64,000 nucleotides of DNA from contig NZ_DASTPW010000002.1 in NCBI RefSeq assembly GCF_035762065.1, forward strand, positions 124,001 to 188,000, in the 5' to 3' direction. This DNA comes from Methylibium sp035762065. GTDB lineage: Bacteria; Pseudomonadota; Gammaproteobacteria; Burkholderiales; Burkholderiaceae_C. The first letter of the stretch is position 1; the number at the start of each line of letters is the position of its first letter. The notes below the pieces were generated by a model. That model was not told where the DNA came from and searched no databases. It saw only the letters and a list, made by a program, of their open reading frames with translations. This document shows, one piece after another, positions 1 to 11,708 of the stretch. A program made the position numbers and the translations under genes.

Positions 1-3437
<3,437 letters not shown>

Positions 3438-3526
3438 CTCACGAGCGGCAACGAAACTTCACCGTCGGGCGTCGTCGGCGCGCCGGCGCACGCCGTTGTT
3501 CGGGGATCGCAATGCTTGGAGTCCGA

Positions 3527-4012
3527 ATGAAGAAGATCACTGGGGCCTTTTGCGCCGCCGCCATGCTCGGCGCGGGGCTCGCCGCGCTGCCGGCGCGGGC
3601 GGCCGATGTCGGCGTCTCGGTCAGCGTCGGCCAGCCCGGCTTCTACGGCCGCATCGACATCAACAACCGGCCGCCGCCGCCCTTGATCTATCCCCAGCCG
3701 GTGATCGTCGCGCCGGCCCCGGTGGCGGTGATGCGCCAGCCGATCTACCTGCGCGTGCCGCCGGGCCATGCCAAGAACTGGGGCAAGCATTGCGCGCGCT
3801 ATGCCGCCTGCGGCCAGCCGGTGTACTTCGTGCAGGACGGCTGGTACGAGGAGCAGTACGTGCGTCCGTATCGGCGTTCGCGCGGCGGCTACGAGCGTGG
3901 CTATCGGCAAGGCTACGAGCGCGGCTACGAGCGTGGCCATGACGACCGGGGTCACGGCAAGGGCCACGGCAAGGGCCATGGGAAGGGTCACGGCAAGGGT
4001 CGCGACGACTGA
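3527..4012 (+). CDS. Secreted protein with Gly-Tyr-Arg and Gly-His-Gly-Lys repeat tail
   Basis: A 161-residue protein of unknown function. It begins with a lysine pair and a hydrophobic stretch ending ALPARAADV, a typical signal peptide with an AxA cleavage site, so it is probably periplasmic or secreted. The middle has a proline-rich segment and a Trp/Tyr-rich domain with two cysteines (HCARYAACG). The tail is low complexity: repeated GYERGY-type units followed by four GHGK units, a possible metal- or polyanion-binding surface (inference). The ATG at 3527 has GGAG five bases upstream; an in-frame ATG at 3512 has a poorer site. Related signal-peptide proteins occur in Burkholderiales, without known role. 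Confidence 0.75.
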   Translation: MKKITGAFCAAAMLGAGLAALPARAADVGVSVSVGQPGFYGRIDINNRPPPPLIYPQPVIVAPAPVAVMRQPIYLRVPPGHAKNWGKHCARYAACGQPVYFVQDGWYEEQYVRPYRRSRGGYERGYRQGYERGYERGHDDRGHGKGHGKGHGKGHGKGRDD

Positions 4013-4114
4013 GGCCCCCACGGCCCCTTTCGAGGGCGCCGCAAGCGCGCCGCATGCCACGCTCGGTGCCGCCTTTGGAAGGGTTGCCGAGGGGCCGCGA
4101 ACTATCCTCGCCGC

Positions 4115-5377
4115 GTGAACCCGACCGTCGGCCTCGTACTCACCGGAGGTGGCGCACGCGCCGCCTACCAGGTCGGCGTGCTGTCCGCGGTGGCGCGGCT
4201 TCGGCGCGAAGCTGGCGTGCGCGGCGGCAACCCCTTTCCGGTCATCGCCGGCACCTCGGCCGGCGCGATCAACGCCGCGGCCTTGAGCTGCGGTGCCGAC
4301 GACTTCGAGCGCGCGGTGCGCCTGCTGCTGCGCGTGTGGCGCAATTTCGAGGCCGGGCAGGTCTACCGCGCCGATGCCTTCGGCGTGATCCGCACCGGCG
4401 CGCGCTGGCTCACCCTGTTCACGGCGGGATGGGCGCTGGCGAAGTGGCGGCGGGCGCGGCCGCGTTCGCTTCTCGACAACGCCCCGTTGCAAGAGCTGCT
4501 CGCGACGCTGCTGCCGATGCACCGTGTGCCGGCGCTGATCGATGAAGGCCATTTGCTCGGCCTGGCGATCAGCGCTTCGAGCTACAGCGCCGGCGACCAC
4601 GTCACCTTCTACGACGCGCCGCGCGAGCTGACGCCCTGGACGCGCTCGCAGCGCGTGGCGATGCGCGCCTCGCTGGGCATCGAGCACCTGATGGCCTCGT
4701 CGGCGATCCCGTTCATCTTTCCCGCGGTGCCGCTGGCGCGCGGCCATGCCGACACGGCGCTCAGCGAGTACTTCGGCGACGGCTCGATGCGCCAGGCTGC
4801 GCCGATCTCGCCGGCGGTGCACCTCGGCGCCGAGCGCATCTTCGTGATCGGCGCCGGCCGCATGCACGAGCCGGCTGCGCCGAAGCCGGTGGCGAACAGC
4901 TACCCGAGCCTCGGGCAGATCGCCGGGCATGCGCTGTCGAACATCTTTCTCGATGCGCTGGCGGTGGACATCGAGCGGCTGCAACGCATCAACAACACGC
5001 TGGCCCTGCTCGGCGGCGAGGCGCGCGCGCGCACGAGCCTGCGGCCGATCGAGCTGCTGGTGATCGCACCGAGTCAGCGCATCGACTCGATCGCCGCGCG
5101 CCATCTGCACGCACTGCCTGCGCCGGTGCGCGCGATGCTGCGCTCGGTGGGGGTCAGCGAGGACGCGCCCGACTCGACCAAAGGCTCGGCGCTCGCGAGC
5201 TACCTGCTGTTCGAGGCGCCGTACACGCGCGAGCTGATCGCGCTCGGCGAGGCCGACACGATGGCGCGTCGCGACGACGTGCTGAAGTTCTTCGGCTGGG
5301 ACACGAGCAGGCAGCAGGCACTGCCGCTGTCGGCGTGGCAGCCGTTCGCGGACACGAACGTCTCCAGCGACGTGTGA
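4115..5377 (+). CDS. Patatin-like phospholipase family protein
   Basis: A 420-residue predicted serine lipase/acyl hydrolase. The patatin oxyanion-hole motif GGGARAAYQVGVL is at residues 10-22 and the nucleophile elbow GTSAGAINA near residue 47, giving a Ser-Asp dyad family assignment; the DG pair expected for the catalytic Asp appears in FGDGSMRQ near residue 220. There is no signal peptide, so it probably acts in the cytoplasm or at the inner face of the membrane on phospholipids. The start is GTG at 4115, immediately before the conserved VGLVLTGGG strand. It is followed by a strong hairpin shared with the convergent comEA-like gene. Confidence 0.88.
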   Translation: MNPTVGLVLTGGGARAAYQVGVLSAVARLRREAGVRGGNPFPVIAGTSAGAINAAALSCGADDFERAVRLLLRVWRNFEAGQVYRADAFGVIRTGARWLTLFTAGWALAKWRRARPRSLLDNAPLQELLATLLPMHRVPALIDEGHLLGLAISASSYSAGDHVTFYDAPRELTPWTRSQRVAMRASLGIEHLMASSAIPFIFPAVPLARGHADTALSEYFGDGSMRQAAPISPAVHLGAERIFVIGAGRMHEPAAPKPVANSYPSLGQIAGHALSNIFLDALAVDIERLQRINNTLALLGGEARARTSLRPIELLVIAPSQRIDSIAARHLHALPAPVRAMLRSVGVSEDAPDSTKGSALASYLLFEAPYTRELIALGEADTMARRDDVLKFFGWDTSRQQALPLSAWQPFADTNVSSDV

Positions 5378-5385
5378 GCCGCAGC

Positions 5386-5411
5386 GCCCTCTCCCGCAGC
5401 CGGGAGAGGGC
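5386..5411. terminator. Bidirectional hairpin between patatin and comEA-like genes
   Basis: An 11-bp perfect stem (GCCCTCTCCCG pairing with CGGGAGAGGGC) with a CAGC loop lies between two convergent genes. It has no long U-tract. The CCCTCTCCCG palindrome is of a kind often found between genes in Burkholderiales, so it may be a dispersed repeat as well as a terminator. Confidence 0.6.
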
Positions 5412-5460
5412 CTGAGCCGAACGGCTGCGCCGTACGACGACGGCGCATGGCGGCGGCGGA

Positions 5461-5793
5461 TTACTTCGCAGGCTTGTCTGCGGGCTTCGCCTTCGCGGCG
5501 AGCGGCTTGTCGGCCTTCGCCGCCGCCGAGTACGGCGCGTCGTTGACCGTCAGCCCGGCGGTCGAGAAGCGCTGCGCGTTGCCCGGCCCGACGCCGCCAA
5601 CGCGCTCGATCAGGTCGGGCCAGTCCTTGAACGCGGCCTTCTTGCGTTCGGCCAGCAGCTTGGCCGAAAGGCCTGGGCCGATGCCCTTGACGCTTTCGAG
5701 CGCGGCCTGATCGGCCTTGTTGACGTCGACCGCGGCGAAGGCCGCGAACGCGTGCAGCGCGAACAGCGCGGCGACCAGTTTCTTCATCAGCAT
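5461..5793 (-). CDS. ComEA-like helix-hairpin-helix DNA-binding protein
   Basis: A 110-residue exported protein. A signal peptide (MLMKKLVAALFALHAFAAFA) precedes a ComEA-type HhH domain with the typical VDVNKADQAALESVKGIGPGLSAKLL start and a second hairpin GGVGPGNAQRF. Such proteins bind double-stranded DNA in the periplasm, either for natural transformation or in other roles. The lysine/alanine-rich tail is low complexity. The ATG at 5793 was chosen because AGGGAGAG sits just upstream; an ATG two codons later is also possible. It is the last gene of the leftward block, with a 129-base gap to hldD. Confidence 0.85.
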   Translation of the reverse strand: MLMKKLVAALFALHAFAAFAAVDVNKADQAALESVKGIGPGLSAKLLAERKKAAFKDWPDLIERVGGVGPGNAQRFSTAGLTVNDAPYSAAAKADKPLAAKAKPADKPAK

Positions 5794-5849
5794 CGATCTC
5801 TCCCTGAGGTGGCGGCCGCGTCGAAGCGAAGCGGCTTTCGCCACTGTAG

Positions 5850-5872
5850 GAAGACGGCGCTGCGGCGTCTTC
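5850..5872 (-). terminator. Weak hairpin downstream of hldD
   Basis: A 7-bp stem (GAAGACG/CGTCTTC) with a 9-base loop lies 50 bases after the hldD stop. There is no U-tract, so termination is only a possibility. Confidence 0.3.
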
Positions 5873-5922
5873 GCTCGCTCGGGCCACTCTGCGGGCGGCC
5901 CCTGGGCGGGCGGCAGTGGCGC

Positions 5923-6924
5923 TCAGGTCGCGGGCTGCGCGGCGAGCCAGTCGATGTAGCGATCGACGCCGGTGGCGACGTCGGCGAAGACCACATCGCA
6001 GCCCGTCGCCCGCAAGGCGCTCAGGTCGGCTTGCGTGTGGCACTGGTACTTGCCGACCAGCGCATCGGGGAAGGGGATGTATTGCACGAGGCCTTGTGCG
6101 ACTTGATCGGCCAGGCTCAGTGCCGGCCGACCGGCGAGCCGACGGCAGGCATTCACCGTGGCCTGTGCCACGTCGTTGAACGGCTGCGCGCGGCCGGTGC
6201 CGAGGTTGACGATGCCGCGCGCCGCCGGATGCGCGAAGAACCAGAGGTTCACCGCGACCACGTCGTCGACGCTCACGAAGTCGCGCTCCTGCAGGCCCGG
6301 CCCGTAGCCACCGTACTCGCCGAAGAGCTTGACGCTGCCGTGCTCGCGCAACTGCTGGAAGTGATGGAAGGCGACCGAGGCCATGCGGCCCTTGTGCGTC
6401 TCGCGCGGGCCATAGACGTTGAAGTAGCGGAACCCCGCGACCTGGACCGAAGCCGTCTGCAGTTGCCGGCGCACCACCTGATCGAACAGCAGCTTCGACC
6501 ATCCGTAGACGTTGAGCGGCCGCTCGTTCGCGGGCGTCTCGATGAAACCCGTGCTGGCGCCATACGTGGCCGCCGAGGAGGCATACAGCAGACGCACGCC
6601 GCGCGCGAGGCACGCATCGAGCAGGTCTTTCGATGCCCGGTAGTTGGTGTCGAGCATGTAGCGGCCGTCGTGCTCCATCGTGTCGGAGCAGGCGCCTTCA
6701 TGGAACACCGCATCGACTTTGCCGAACTCGCCGCGTGCGAAGCGGGCGTAGAAGTCGGTCTTGTCGAGGTAGTCCGCGATGCGCGCATCGACGAGGTTGC
6801 GGAACTTGCCGGCGTGCGTGAGGTTGTCGACCGCGATCACGTCGTCGATGCCAAGCCGGTTGAGCCCGAGCACGATGTTGCTGCCGATCATGCCGGCCGC
6901 GCCGGTGACGACCACGCGGGTCAT
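5923..6924 (-). CDS. hldD: ADP-L-glycero-D-manno-heptose 6-epimerase
   Basis: Converts ADP-D-glycero- to ADP-L-glycero-beta-D-manno-heptose, the last step in making the LPS inner-core heptose donor. The 333-residue extended-SDR protein starts VVVTGAAGMIGSNIVLGLN (NADP-binding Rossmann loop). It carries the family-specific HEGACSDTMEHDGRYML segment, and the catalytic Ser and Tyr lie in the stretch SSAATYG. Its ATG overlaps the hldE stop by four bases (ATGA), so the two heptose genes are translationally coupled. Length and motifs are normal for the family. Confidence 0.95.
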   Translation of the reverse strand: MTRVVVTGAAGMIGSNIVLGLNRLGIDDVIAVDNLTHAGKFRNLVDARIADYLDKTDFYARFARGEFGKVDAVFHEGACSDTMEHDGRYMLDTNYRASKDLLDACLARGVRLLYASSAATYGASTGFIETPANERPLNVYGWSKLLFDQVVRRQLQTASVQVAGFRYFNVYGPRETHKGRMASVAFHHFQQLREHGSVKLFGEYGGYGPGLQERDFVSVDDVVAVNLWFFAHPAARGIVNLGTGRAQPFNDVAQATVNACRRLAGRPALSLADQVAQGLVQYIPFPDALVGKYQCHTQADLSALRATGCDVVFADVATGVDRYIDWLAAQPAT

Positions 6925-7940
6925 GCCGAACCCCCACGATCGCCTGCGGCGCCCGGTGCCCTCGGGAGGGGGGCCGCGCTCGGGAGACCGTCGCCGCTCA
7001 TGAAAACCTCCTCGTAGCTCGCGCTCGCGGTGCCGAACTTGCTGACCACCACGCTGCCGGCCTTGTTGGCCCAGGGCATCGACTCGCGTGCGTCGAGGCC
7101 GCAGGCCATCAGCGTCGCGAGCGTCGCGATCACGGTGTCGCCGGCGCCGGTGACGTCGAAGACCTCGCGCGCCTGCGCCGGCACGCTGGCATCGCCACCG
7201 GCGTCGAAGACCGTCATGCCTTCTTCGCTGCGGGTGACGAGCAGCGCGGCCAGGTTCAGCTCGGCACGCAAGGCTTGCGCCTTCGTGCGCAGCTGCGCTT
7301 CGCCGCTCCAGCTGCCGGCGACCTGCGCAAGCTCCGCGCGGTTCGGCGTGATCACGCTCGCGCCGGCGTAGCGCTGCCAGCTGGCGCCCTTGGGATCGAC
7401 CAGCACCGGCTTGCCCGCCGCGCGCGCGAGTTCGATCATCCGCGGGATGTGCTCGAGCCCGCCCTTGCCGTAGTCCGAGAACAGCACCGCGTCGTGCTTC
7501 GCGAGCGCGGTCTCGTAGTCGGCCAGCATGCCGGCGAGCACCTCGTGATCGGGCTGGTTCTCGAAGTCGACGCGGATCAGCTGCTGCGAGCGGCCGATCA
7601 CGCGCAGCTTGACGATGGTGTAGAGCTGCGGATCGCGGCCGAGCAGCGTCGCGACGCCGTCGCGTTCGAGCAGGCGTTCGAGCGTGCGCGCGGGCTCGTC
7701 GTCGCCGACGACGGTGAGCAGCGTCGCCTGCGCGCCGAGCTTCTTGACGTTGAGCGCGACGTTGGCCGCGCCGCCCAGGCGCTCCTCCTCACGGTTGACG
7801 CGCACCACCGGCACCGGCGCCTCGGGCGATATGCGTTCGACGGCGCCGAACCAGTAGCGGTCGAGCATCGCGTCGCCGACCACGAGCACGCGCGCGGCGG
7901 CGATGCGCTCGCGACCTGGAGCGACGATCGGGATGGTCAT
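6921..7940 (-). CDS. hldE: D-glycero-beta-D-manno-heptose-7-phosphate kinase
   Basis: A 339-residue PfkB-family sugar kinase that phosphorylates heptose 7-phosphate at C1. The glycine-rich GGAANVALNVKKLGA is near residue 65 and the PfkB signature with the catalytic base, VTGAGDTVIA, is near residue 265. Only the kinase half is present: it corresponds to the HldA/RfaE1 form, and no adenylyltransferase (RfaE2) domain follows. The start at 7940 overlaps the lapB stop (ATGA), and the end overlaps the hldD start. The C-terminal 20 residues are proline/alanine-rich and lie in a GC-rich repeat-like stretch. Confidence 0.93.
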   Translation of the reverse strand: MTIPIVAPGRERIAAARVLVVGDAMLDRYWFGAVERISPEAPVPVVRVNREEERLGGAANVALNVKKLGAQATLLTVVGDDEPARTLERLLERDGVATLLGRDPQLYTIVKLRVIGRSQQLIRVDFENQPDHEVLAGMLADYETALAKHDAVLFSDYGKGGLEHIPRMIELARAAGKPVLVDPKGASWQRYAGASVITPNRAELAQVAGSWSGEAQLRTKAQALRAELNLAALLVTRSEEGMTVFDAGGDASVPAQAREVFDVTGAGDTVIATLATLMACGLDARESMPWANKAGSVVVSKFGTASASYEEVFMSGDGLPSAAPLPRAPGAAGDRGGSA

Positions 7941-9115
7941 TGGTCTTCGAGCCGCGTCGGCGGATAGCTGTCCCAGCTGTGGCAGCCGGGGCATTGCCAA
8001 AAATAGTTCTGCGCCTCGAAGCCACAGGCGGCGCAGCGGTAGCGGCGCAGCGGCCGCGCAGCGGCGGCGAGCACCTGCTGCAGGCGGCGGGTTTCGGCGG
8101 CAGTGGGCGTCGAGCCGAGCGCGTCGCGATGTTGCAGCAGCGCTGCGGCGGCCGAGGGCGTCGGATGGCGCTCGAGGTGCGATGCCAGTGCGGCGAAGCC
8201 GTCGCTTGCGGCCGGCTCGAGCGTGCGCAGCGCCTGCAACAGATCGAGGCAGGGCTGGCGTTCGTAGGCCGCTTGCAGCAGCTTGCGGCCGGCGGCGAGG
8301 TCAAGCTCGGAGCCCGCGGCTTTCGCGCTCGCCGCGATCTCGCCGGCAACGAGCGCCAGCGCCGGCGGCTGCACCTTGAACAGATCGCCCCATGCGGCGA
8401 GCGCATCGCGGTGGCGGCCCGCCTGGGCGAGGCGCTGCGCTTCGATCACGCGCGGCCGCGCTGCCTGCGGTGCCGCTTCGCGCGCCTTGCGCAGCTCGGC
8501 ATCGGCATCGTCGGGCCGCAGGCGCGCATCGGCCTCCAGCGCCAGCTCGCAGTGGTGGTGCGCGATGCGCTGCGCGAACGAGCCGGCGCCAGCCGCTTCA
8601 AGCTTGCGGGCGACTTCGATCGCCGCATGCCAGTCCCGCGCGTGCTCGTGCAGCAGCAGGCGTTCGAGCCGCGCATCGGTCGCGAAGGCGGTGCCTTCGA
8701 GCCTCCGAAAGGCTTCCTCGGCGCGGTCGAACAGGCCGGCCTTCAGGTAGTCCTGTGCAAGCGCGTGCTGGGCGCGTTCGCGTTCGGTGGCGGAGAGGTC
8801 GCCGCGGCCCAGCAGGTGCTGATGCACCCGCACCGCGCGCTCGTACTCGCCACGGCGGCGGAACAGGTTGCCGAGCGCGAAGTGCAGATCGGAGCTGCCG
8901 GGATCGTGCTGGACCGCTTCGATGAAGGCGTCGATCGCCTTGTCCTGCTGTTCGTTGAGCAGCAGGTTCAGGCCCTTGAAATAGGCTTTCGGCGACTCTT
9001 GCTGCTCGCGCTTCCACTGGCGCAAATCGAAGCGCGACGCCAGCCAGCCGAGCGCGAACGCCAGCATCAGGCCGACGAGGGCCAGCGTCAGCGAGTCGAA
9101 GGGGTCAAAGTCCAT
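7937..9115 (-). CDS. lapB: LPS assembly protein LapB (TPR + rubredoxin-like)
   Basis: A 392-residue inner-membrane-anchored adaptor that regulates LPS synthesis by controlling LpxC turnover with FtsH (known for E. coli LapB/YciM). Visible features are an N-terminal transmembrane helix (LTLALVGLMLAFALGWLAS), a conserved cytoplasmic start KAYFKGLNLLLNEQQDKA, about nine TPR-like helices rich in Ala/Leu/Arg, and a C-terminal zinc-ribbon/rubredoxin-type domain with CxxC pairs (CAACGF ... CPGCHSW). It overlaps lapA upstream and hldE downstream, which joins LPS regulation to heptose synthesis. Confidence 0.93.
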   Translation of the reverse strand: MDFDPFDSLTLALVGLMLAFALGWLASRFDLRQWKREQQESPKAYFKGLNLLLNEQQDKAIDAFIEAVQHDPGSSDLHFALGNLFRRRGEYERAVRVHQHLLGRGDLSATERERAQHALAQDYLKAGLFDRAEEAFRRLEGTAFATDARLERLLLHEHARDWHAAIEVARKLEAAGAGSFAQRIAHHHCELALEADARLRPDDADAELRKAREAAPQAARPRVIEAQRLAQAGRHRDALAAWGDLFKVQPPALALVAGEIAASAKAAGSELDLAAGRKLLQAAYERQPCLDLLQALRTLEPAASDGFAALASHLERHPTPSAAAALLQHRDALGSTPTAAETRRLQQVLAAAARPLRRYRCAACGFEAQNYFWQCPGCHSWDSYPPTRLEDQ

Positions 9116-9413
9116 CGCGCGGCGGGTGGTCGAGCGCGACCGGTTCGGTGGACGCCGCCGCCGGCGGCGCCGTGCCCGGTGGGAGCGACGACGCGGACCG
9201 TGCCGGTTGGCGCGCGCGCCACCAGCTCGGCAGCATCCCGGCGACGCCGGCCGCACAGCCCGCGCCGAACGCCGCCAGCACCACGAAGATCATCGGCGAG
9301 CGCCATTCGCGTCCGAAGAAGGCCTTCAGCGCGACCTCGTGCTGGTTGTTCAGCGCGAAGGCGAACAGCGCGACGAAGACGACGATCCTCAGCAACCAGA
9401 CGAGCACGCGCAT
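9105..9413 (-). CDS. lapA: LapA family membrane protein (DUF1049)
   Basis: A 102-residue membrane protein with two transmembrane helices (residues about 3-20 and 40-62) and the family sequence FALNNQHEVALKAFFG between them. It is the usual partner of LapB in LPS assembly and its 3' end overlaps the lapB start by 11 bases. The tail after the second helix is short and Pro/Ala-rich. Confidence 0.85.
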   Translation of the reverse strand: MRVLVWLLRIVVFVALFAFALNNQHEVALKAFFGREWRSPMIFVVLAAFGAGCAAGVAGMLPSWWRARQPARSASSLPPGTAPPAAASTEPVALDHPPRDGL

Positions 9414-9469
9414 CGGCCGATCGTAAGCGCGCGATGCGACTCAGCAGCCTGCGCTGCGCACCGGCCGCG

Positions 9470-9790
9470 TCACTCGCCGACCGCGCGTGCGCGCTCCGGC
9501 GGCTCGACGGGCTGGCGGTCGACCGCCTCGCGCAGCGCCTTGCCCGGCTTGAAGTGCGGCACCAGCTTCTCGGGCACCGCGACCTGTTCGCCCGAGCGCG
9601 GGTTGCGCCCCGTGCGTGGCGGCCGGCGGTTGACCGAGAAGCTGCCGAAGCCGCGGATCTCGATCCGGTGCCCGCGCGCCAGCGCGTCGCTCATCGCGTC
9701 GAGCATGGTCTTCACCGCGAACTCGGTATCCCGGTTCGTCAGTTGCGTGAAGCGCTCGCCCAGCAGGGCGACGAGGTCGGAGCGGGTCAT
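9470..9790 (-). CDS. ihfB: Integration host factor subunit beta
   Basis: A 106-residue HU/IHF-fold DNA-bending protein. It starts MTRSDLVALLGERF, contains IEIRGFGSFSV, and has the DNA-arm sequence RPPRTGRNPRSGE that intercalates into the minor groove. It acts as a heterodimer with IhfA. It lies just downstream of rpsA, the same arrangement as in many gamma- and betaproteobacteria. The C-terminal extension (QPVEPPERARAVGE) is slightly longer than in E. coli. Confidence 0.95.
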   Translation of the reverse strand: MTRSDLVALLGERFTQLTNRDTEFAVKTMLDAMSDALARGHRIEIRGFGSFSVNRRPPRTGRNPRSGEQVAVPEKLVPHFKPGKALREAVDRQPVEPPERARAVGE

Positions 9791-9847
9791 GGCGGCTGGT
9801 CAGCCGCGCCTCGAAGCCGGGGCTCCGGGGCGCGGCTGCGGCGTGGC

Positions 9848-11560
9848 TCACTCGCGGTTGTCGAGCTTGGCCTTGAGCAGCGCGCCCAGGCTCGTCGTGC
9901 CGGCGCTCTCGCGCTCGCTCGACTGGTGCAGGCGCTGCATCGCTTCCTGGCTGTCCGCCGAGTCCTTGGCCTTGATCGACAACTGGATCGAGCGCGTCTT
10001 GCGATCGACATTGATGATCAGCGCCGTCACCTCGTCGCCTTCCTTCAGCACGTTGCGTGCGTCCTCGACGCGGTCGCGGCTGATCTCGGAAGCGCGCAGG
10101 TAGCCGGTGACGTCGTCGGCCAGCTGGATCTCGGCGCCGCGCGGATCGACGGTCTTGACCTTCCCGGTGACCGTCATGCCGCGGTCGTTGACCGAGGTGT
10201 AGGTCGCGAACGGGTCGCCGTCGAGCTGCTTGATGCCCAGCGAGATGCGCTCGCGCTCGACGTCGATCGCCAGCACCAGCGCCTCGACCTCCTGACCCTT
10301 CTTGTAGTTGCGCACCGCCTGCTCGCCCGGCTCGTGCCAGGACAGGTCGGACAGGTGCACCAGGCCGTCGATGCCGGCGGCCAGACCCACGAACACGCCG
10401 AAGTCGGTGATCGACTTGACGGGGCCCTTGAGCTTGTCGCCGCGCTTGTGGTTCTGCGCGAATTCGTCCCAGGGATTGGCCTTGCACTGCTTCATGCCCA
10501 GGCTGATGCGGCGCTTGTCCTCGTCGATCTCGAGGACCATGACCTCGACCTCCTCGCCCATCGTGACAAGCTTGCTCGGCGCGACGTTCTTGTTGGTCCA
10601 GTCCATCTCCGAGACGTGCACGAGGCCCTCGATGCCCGGCTCGATCTCGACGAAGGCGCCGTAGTCGGCGATGTTGGTGACCTTGCCGAACAGGCGGGTG
10701 CCCTGCGGGTAGCGGCGCGAGACGCCGACCCAGGGGTCGTCGCCCATCTGCTTGAGGCCCAGCGAGACGCGGTTCTTCTCGGCGTCGAACTTGAGGACCT
10801 TGGCGGTGAGCTCCTGGCCGACCTGCACGACTTCCGTCGGGTGGCGCACGCGGCGCCACGCCATGTCGGTGATGTGCAGCAGGCCGTCGATGCCGCCGAG
10901 GTCGACGAACGCGCCGTACTCGGTGATGTTTTTGACGACGCCGTTGACGAAGGCGCCTTCGCGCAGCGTGCTCAGCAGCTTGGCGCGCTCCTCGCCCATC
11001 GAAGCCTCGACCACCGCGCGGCGCGACAACACGACGTTGTTGCGCTTGCGGTCGAGCTTGATGACCTTGAACTCCATCGTCTTACCTTCGAACGGCGTCA
11101 TGTCCTTGACCGGACGCGTATCGAGCAGCGAGCCGGGCAGGAAGGCGCGGATGCCATTGACGAGGACGGTCAGGCCGCCCTTGACCTTGCCGTTGACGGT
11201 GCCGGTGACGAAGTCGCCCGACTCGAGCGAAGTCTCGAGCGACATCCACGAGGCGAGGCGCTTGGCCTTGTCGCGGCTCAGGATGGTGTCGCCGTAGCCG
11301 TTCTCGATCGCGTCGATCGCGACGGAGACGAAATCGCCGACCTCGACCTCGAGCTCACCCTGGTCGTTCTTGAATTCTTCGATCGCGACATAGGCCTCGC
11401 TCTTCAGGCCGGCGTTCACGACGACGAAGCTGTGCTCGATGCGCACCACCTCGGCGGTGATCACTTCGCCGGCGCGCATGTCGGAGCGCTTGAGCGACTC
11501 CTCGAACAACGCGGCGAACGATTCCATGCCTTCGGCCGAGGCCATTGCGGTTTGACTCAT
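9848..11560 (-). CDS. rpsA: 30S ribosomal protein S1
   Basis: A 570-residue protein with six S1/OB-fold RNA-binding repeats; the start MSQTAMASAEGMESFAALFEESL is typical of betaproteobacterial S1. It binds mRNA leaders on the 30S subunit and helps tmRNA function. The fourth and fifth repeats (GxKVTNIADYGAFVEIEPGIEGLVH-type) are well formed. The upstream leader contains a stable hairpin (separate entry). It is cotranscribed with ihfB (57-base gap) and possibly with aroA-cmk. Confidence 0.97.
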   Translation of the reverse strand: MSQTAMASAEGMESFAALFEESLKRSDMRAGEVITAEVVRIEHSFVVVNAGLKSEAYVAIEEFKNDQGELEVEVGDFVSVAIDAIENGYGDTILSRDKAKRLASWMSLETSLESGDFVTGTVNGKVKGGLTVLVNGIRAFLPGSLLDTRPVKDMTPFEGKTMEFKVIKLDRKRNNVVLSRRAVVEASMGEERAKLLSTLREGAFVNGVVKNITEYGAFVDLGGIDGLLHITDMAWRRVRHPTEVVQVGQELTAKVLKFDAEKNRVSLGLKQMGDDPWVGVSRRYPQGTRLFGKVTNIADYGAFVEIEPGIEGLVHVSEMDWTNKNVAPSKLVTMGEEVEVMVLEIDEDKRRISLGMKQCKANPWDEFAQNHKRGDKLKGPVKSITDFGVFVGLAAGIDGLVHLSDLSWHEPGEQAVRNYKKGQEVEALVLAIDVERERISLGIKQLDGDPFATYTSVNDRGMTVTGKVKTVDPRGAEIQLADDVTGYLRASEISRDRVEDARNVLKEGDEVTALIINVDRKTRSIQLSIKAKDSADSQEAMQRLHQSSERESAGTTSLGALLKAKLDNRE

Positions 11561-11598
11561 GTGGTTTCCTGGGGCCGGTGGTGGCCGGCGTTGCCGCA

Positions 11599-11635
11599 GA
11601 AGCGGCGGGTCGGTGGTTGCAACAACCGCCGCTTC
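11599..11635 (-). promoter_or_regulatory. Hairpin in the rpsA leader / aroA-cmk downstream region
   Basis: A 10-bp perfect stem (GAAGCGGCGG with CCGCCGCTTC) encloses the self-complementary GTTGCAAC. It lies 39 bases before the rpsA ATG and 74 bases after the aroA-cmk stop. It may be the transcription terminator of aroA-cmk, an rpsA leader element, or both. There is no U-tract. Confidence 0.4.
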
Positions 11636-11708
11636 GGTGGGCCCCCGCCATTGCAGCGGAGAGCACCGAGGGGAAGCGACGGACCGGGATGCGTTCTGGG
11701 CCTGTCCT

